Source of the DNA: Steromphala cineraria
Taxonomy: Eukaryota; Mollusca; Gastropoda; Trochida; Trochidae
Reading direction: 5' to 3'
Assembly (NCBI GenBank): GCA_916613615.1
Contig: OU744735.1
Coordinates: forward strand, 40,683,468 to 40,747,467
DNA length: 64,000 nucleotides
Under the pieces are notes generated by a model. The model made no database searches and was not told the origin of the DNA. It saw nothing but the letters and a program-made list of their open reading frames with translations. How positions within the stretch are numbered: position 1 is the first letter of the stretch; every line of letters starts with the position of its first letter. A program made the position numbers and the translations under genes. Positions 60,877 to 64,000 of this stretch are shown one piece after another.

Positions 60877-62616
60877 ATGTCGGCGTCTCTTACCGTGAAG
60901 ATGAATCGCTTTGCCGACGTTAATGTTGAAGAACAAAAAGAAATTTTGGACAATATCGATGCCAAAAACACAAAGAAAGCAACTGCTACAGCTGTAAAAG
61001 TATTTAGAGATTACCTACGTCAGAAGGGGAAAGATGTTGATTTTGAGGGCTATTGCGCGGAGGATCTGGACGCTACCTTGTCGAAATTTTACCTGGAGGC
61101 GAGAAGTGAGAAAGGCGAACACTACAAAAAAGTTACTTTGATGTCTTACCGCCATGGTATTCAGAGACATTTAGAAACAACTAGAAATGATATCGACATT
61201 ATTAGAGGATCAGAATTCAAGAATTCCATTAAGTCCTTTAAAGCAATGGGGAAAGAACTGAAACGTATCGGCCGTGCTGCCATTGACCACTACCCTCCGA
61301 TTGCTGACGCTGACATGGCTAAGCTGTATGACTATGTATGCAGTTCTGACAGTTCACAGTTCCTCCAGTACAAGGCAAGTTTGTATAAATCAAATCATGA
61401 TAACTTATATCCTAATATAGAACAAGAAACGTGTCTTCAGTACGATAAAGCGTTAATACTCTCGCTGTAATTAGGATAACCAGTTCGAAAGAGCTACCGC
61501 ATGTTATTGTAAGAAAAGCTTGTTTGCTCGTTACAAATAAATGTCAATTTCATTATTAACAGGTATTTATCGACTTGATGCTACACTTTGGACGCCGGGG
61601 TAGAGAGAACCTAGCTGCAATGAATATCACTGACCTGGCTGTGACAACTGATGCTGACGGTGATATGTATGTCTACCTGAGCACAGACGAACAGACAAAA
61701 AATCATCAAGATGACAGCGACCGTGCTCAGGGAAGGATGTACGAGAGAAAAGGTGCGTTTAAGCATTATTATCGATTAATGCCATTAATTAAAGCCATAT
61801 TACATACCATTAATCCAGTCCTAAGGATACTGCAGCAGTAGAAGTTCATCAAAACAGTGATGACACATAACGCTTGTTTACACGCCATGAATATAAAGGG
61901 AAGTAACTCTAAATTCCTGGGCCGAAGGTCAGTTTACCAAATTGCAATAAACTCAATGTTCGAGTCCCTGTTTTTTTCCAGTACAAAGTATTTTTAACTT
62001 CTTTATTTTTTCAGATGATCCGAGATGTCCTGTTAGGTTATACGTGAAGTATGTTCGACGTTTGGACAAGGAAAGCATGAAGTTGTTCCAACAACCAGCT
62101 TCTCAAGAGAAGGATGGCATGAACTACATCGGCGTCCCTCTTGGACACAATCGACTGGGATCGATGATGGCCTCACTCAGTGTCAAGGCGGGTCTTTCTG
62201 TAAGATACACTAATCATTCTCTCCGGGCTACAACTGTTCATGTTCTAGACACTGCCCAAATTCCTTCGAGACACATCATGACTGTGACTGGTCATAAAGC
62301 CGAGTCCAGTCTAAAGACCTACACTGGATACACTAATGAAACTACAAAGAAACTGATGTCCAAAACAATTAGCAACAAGACCTGCAAGAGTGTAAGTGTC
62401 AAAACTGCTGCGACTCCGTATGATGACAGTGATCTCAATGACTTCCTAAATGACACAGACTTTGATATGATTCTGCAAAATGTTCCAGTAAATGAACCTA
62501 ATGCACAATTTCAAAGCTACCCGCTTTCAAACCAGAACTCTTTTTTTCAAATGCCGACACCAGTTCTTTACAATTGCAATGTGACCTTTAACTATAACAT
62601 TCAGAACCCCCAGTAA
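60877..62616 (+). CDS. Crypton/DUF3504-type tyrosine recombinase, three exons, intact
   Basis: Exons 60877-61374, 61563-61752 and 62015-62616 join in frame to 429 residues. Intron 1 has a GC donor (AAG|GCAAGT) and phase 0. Intron 2 has GTGCGT and phase 1. The N-terminal part (1-160) is the helical DNA-binding region (RFADVNVEEQKEI, VKVFRDYLRQKGKDVDFEGY). The catalytic part shows Arg178 in FGRRGRENLAAM, HSLR (His297, Arg300), TGHKAESSLKTY with His323 and Tyr332 as nucleophile. Such enzymes cut and rejoin DNA through a 3'-phosphotyrosine link. The family includes Crypton transposases and domesticated relatives such as KIAA1958 and the ZMYM/KCTD1 C-termini. A 94-residue acidic-to-polar tail follows. 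The start at 60877 is the first ATG after the CRE. It could be an active Crypton or a host gene; no termini are proven. Confidence 0.88.
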
Positions 62617-62684
62617 AGTACCCATGTACAATGATGTTTTGCTCTTGAATATTTCAAGAAAGTTGTTGAAAGAAGTGCTTGTTC

Positions 62685-62690
62685 AATAAA
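62685..62690 (+). terminator. poly(A) signal of the recombinase gene
   Basis: AATAAA 69 bp past the stop codon, followed within 25 bp by a T-rich stretch (ttctcattttctggttattt). Confidence 0.65.
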
Positions 62691-62812
62691 GATATCTAAA
62701 TTTCTCATTTTCTGGTTATTTTTTTATCCAAACATTCGGGTTTTTATTCCCTCAGGTAAGTGAGTTATTTGTGACTGTTCTTTTAACGATTTCTTTTTAA
62801 AATATAATAAAA

Positions 62813-62950
62813 CAATTATAGACTTCTGTAGAGGTCAATATCGTTTTTCATTGACCTGAGTAAAACAATATTGACCTCGCAAGCTCGGTCAATATTGTTT
62901 TACTCAGGTCAATAAAAAACGATATTGACCTCTACAGAAGTCTATAATTG
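62813..62950. repeat. long hairpin, 64-bp arms, 10-nt loop
   Basis: Arms 62813-62876 and 62887-62950 are reverse complements with one mismatch (tttttcattg against ttttttattg). Each arm contains caattatagacttctgtag and aggtcaatatcg. It lies 200 bp downstream of the recombinase stop. Confidence 0.9.
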
Positions 62951-63544
62951 TATAATATTAAGCAACATTAATTGTTTTGTAGTTACTGCATACCATTGGG
63001 TAACTGAAGCATCGGAGCAGTAACAGTGTTTATCCAGTGGATACATAAGAGATTCCATTATTGTTTATCATTGTACAACTTTATGTTGTTTAAAAAGGAT
63101 CAATGAATTTCTGGGTTTTCTTGAAAGTTCACAAAATAGTGGTTTTAAGTTATTTACGATATTCTCATAAACCACTAGCTGTACATGTAATACAACTTCA
63201 TGAGTATTTATTGATATAAAAAATTGAAATTTGAAAATATTTACCATGCATTTTGAATGGTAATGTAGGCAAACTGAAGAGATTTATTGTCAACTTCATG
63301 AAAGGTTTATTGACATACTTGTCAATAATGGCAACCAAGAAAAACTGAATTCGGATAACTTAGCTGAATTAAACTTCTGCCACAACTTTGATGCACTTAA
63401 TAACAATGTCCATAGTAATTTAGACTTTCAGTTGTTAATTTTCCAAACCTACTGGTAACCAAATTCACCAGATTCGCTCACTTCTTAAAACCTTTAAGTT
63501 TACTTTGATGAGCACATATGTCATAAAGATATTATGACTGTGAA
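62951..63544. other. non-coding, nothing recognised
   Basis: AT-rich, with no long frame and no repeat match in the window. Confidence 0.4.
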
Positions 63545-63810
63545 ATCCCATATGCTTGTGAGAGAGAAACGGCGGAACACAAACATAACAATTTCCTGGC
63601 TGTAGTCTCAGTTTCTCCCTGGGTTTCAACGGACGATTATTGAAGGACTGTCTACGAAAAATGATTCAGAATGAGGCACAGTCAATCTATTTCCTCCCGA
63701 CTACGTGCTCAATAGTCTTCACAACATGCCTCTCGAGTAGTATATACAGCAACTAACACTTATATGAGGTTATTAGGTGAAAGAGACGGTTTTATCATTT
63801 TGAGGACTTC
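63545..63810. repeat. diverged direct repeat, right copy
   Basis: Partner of 57890-58230; the two copies flank the recombinase gene at a distance of 5.6 kb. The remaining 190 bp to the window end show nothing recognisable. Confidence 0.55.
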
Positions 63811-64000
63811 CTTGAATTTAACGGATTATCTTATATGTTATATTTTTAAGATACTGTACATTCTAAATCAAATTTAGTAATGATAAAATATCGTATCTTC
63901 ATTTTTACAAATGATTAATCTTACTGGTAATCCTTTAATGACGTATTAAGACTTTTCATAGTCGTAGCGCTATCTGCTATGTTTTTATTTGAATGTTAAC

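Overview
This is a eukaryotic, AT-rich, repeat-dense genomic window. Coding sequence is scarce and split into short exons with GT-AG (once GC-AG) introns. The repeats resemble those of lophotrochozoans: a dispersed 'gctcatctggcc...ggcctagaaagctgaaactttg' family, 'taacaactcactcactcac' retroposon tails, and DUF3504/Crypton-type recombinase genes. A mollusc, perhaps a gastropod, is the best guess from composition; no species marker is visible.

The main object is a tandem segmental duplication. A unit of about 11.6 kb recurs at roughly 4.0-14.6 kb (copy 1), 14.6-26.2 kb (copy 2) and 26.2-33.8 kb (copy 3, cut short). A small fourth fragment lies at 33.8-35.9 kb, and an older, more divergent fifth copy at 44.6-55.4 kb. 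Each full copy carries, on the minus strand, the 3' exons of one gene for a small cysteine-rich, probably secreted protein. The order is a PAN/apple-like exon, a six-cysteine EB/EGF-like exon, and a terminal PAN/apple-like exon ending in a stop. The EB exon is 123 bp and phase 1-1, and the splice phases agree across copies. Copies 1, 2 and 5 look intact over these exons. Copy 3 has a premature stop from a 10-bp duplication plus a 10-bp deletion. Copy 4 keeps half a PAN exon. A conserved candidate signal-peptide exon lies about 2.3 kb upstream of the PAN exon in copy 1.

The unit also carries an approximately 800-bp repeat (R) with terminal palindromes, a Tc1/mariner remnant in an intron, and a decayed palindromic MITE. 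In copies 1 and 2 it also has six tandem 183-bp satellite units and a non-LTR retrotransposon with an EN-RT internal deletion. At 3.28-4.03 kb R is inverted against itself, which marks the left edge of the array. Several insertions can be dated against empty paralogous sites: a piggyBac-like element with TTAA duplication in copy 4, an L2-like 3' end nested in the Tc1 remnant of copy 5, and a mariner-type MITE with TA duplication in copy 5.

Between copies 4 and 5 (35.9-44.6 kb) lie retroelement fragments, including a 5'-truncated non-LTR element with RNase H, and a degenerate minisatellite. Right of copy 5 the sequence is largely non-coding until 60.9-62.6 kb. There a complete three-exon gene encodes a 429-residue tyrosine recombinase of Crypton/DUF3504 type with all expected catalytic residues, a CRE-like promoter motif, a poly(A) signal, and a near-perfect 64-bp-arm hairpin 200 bp downstream.
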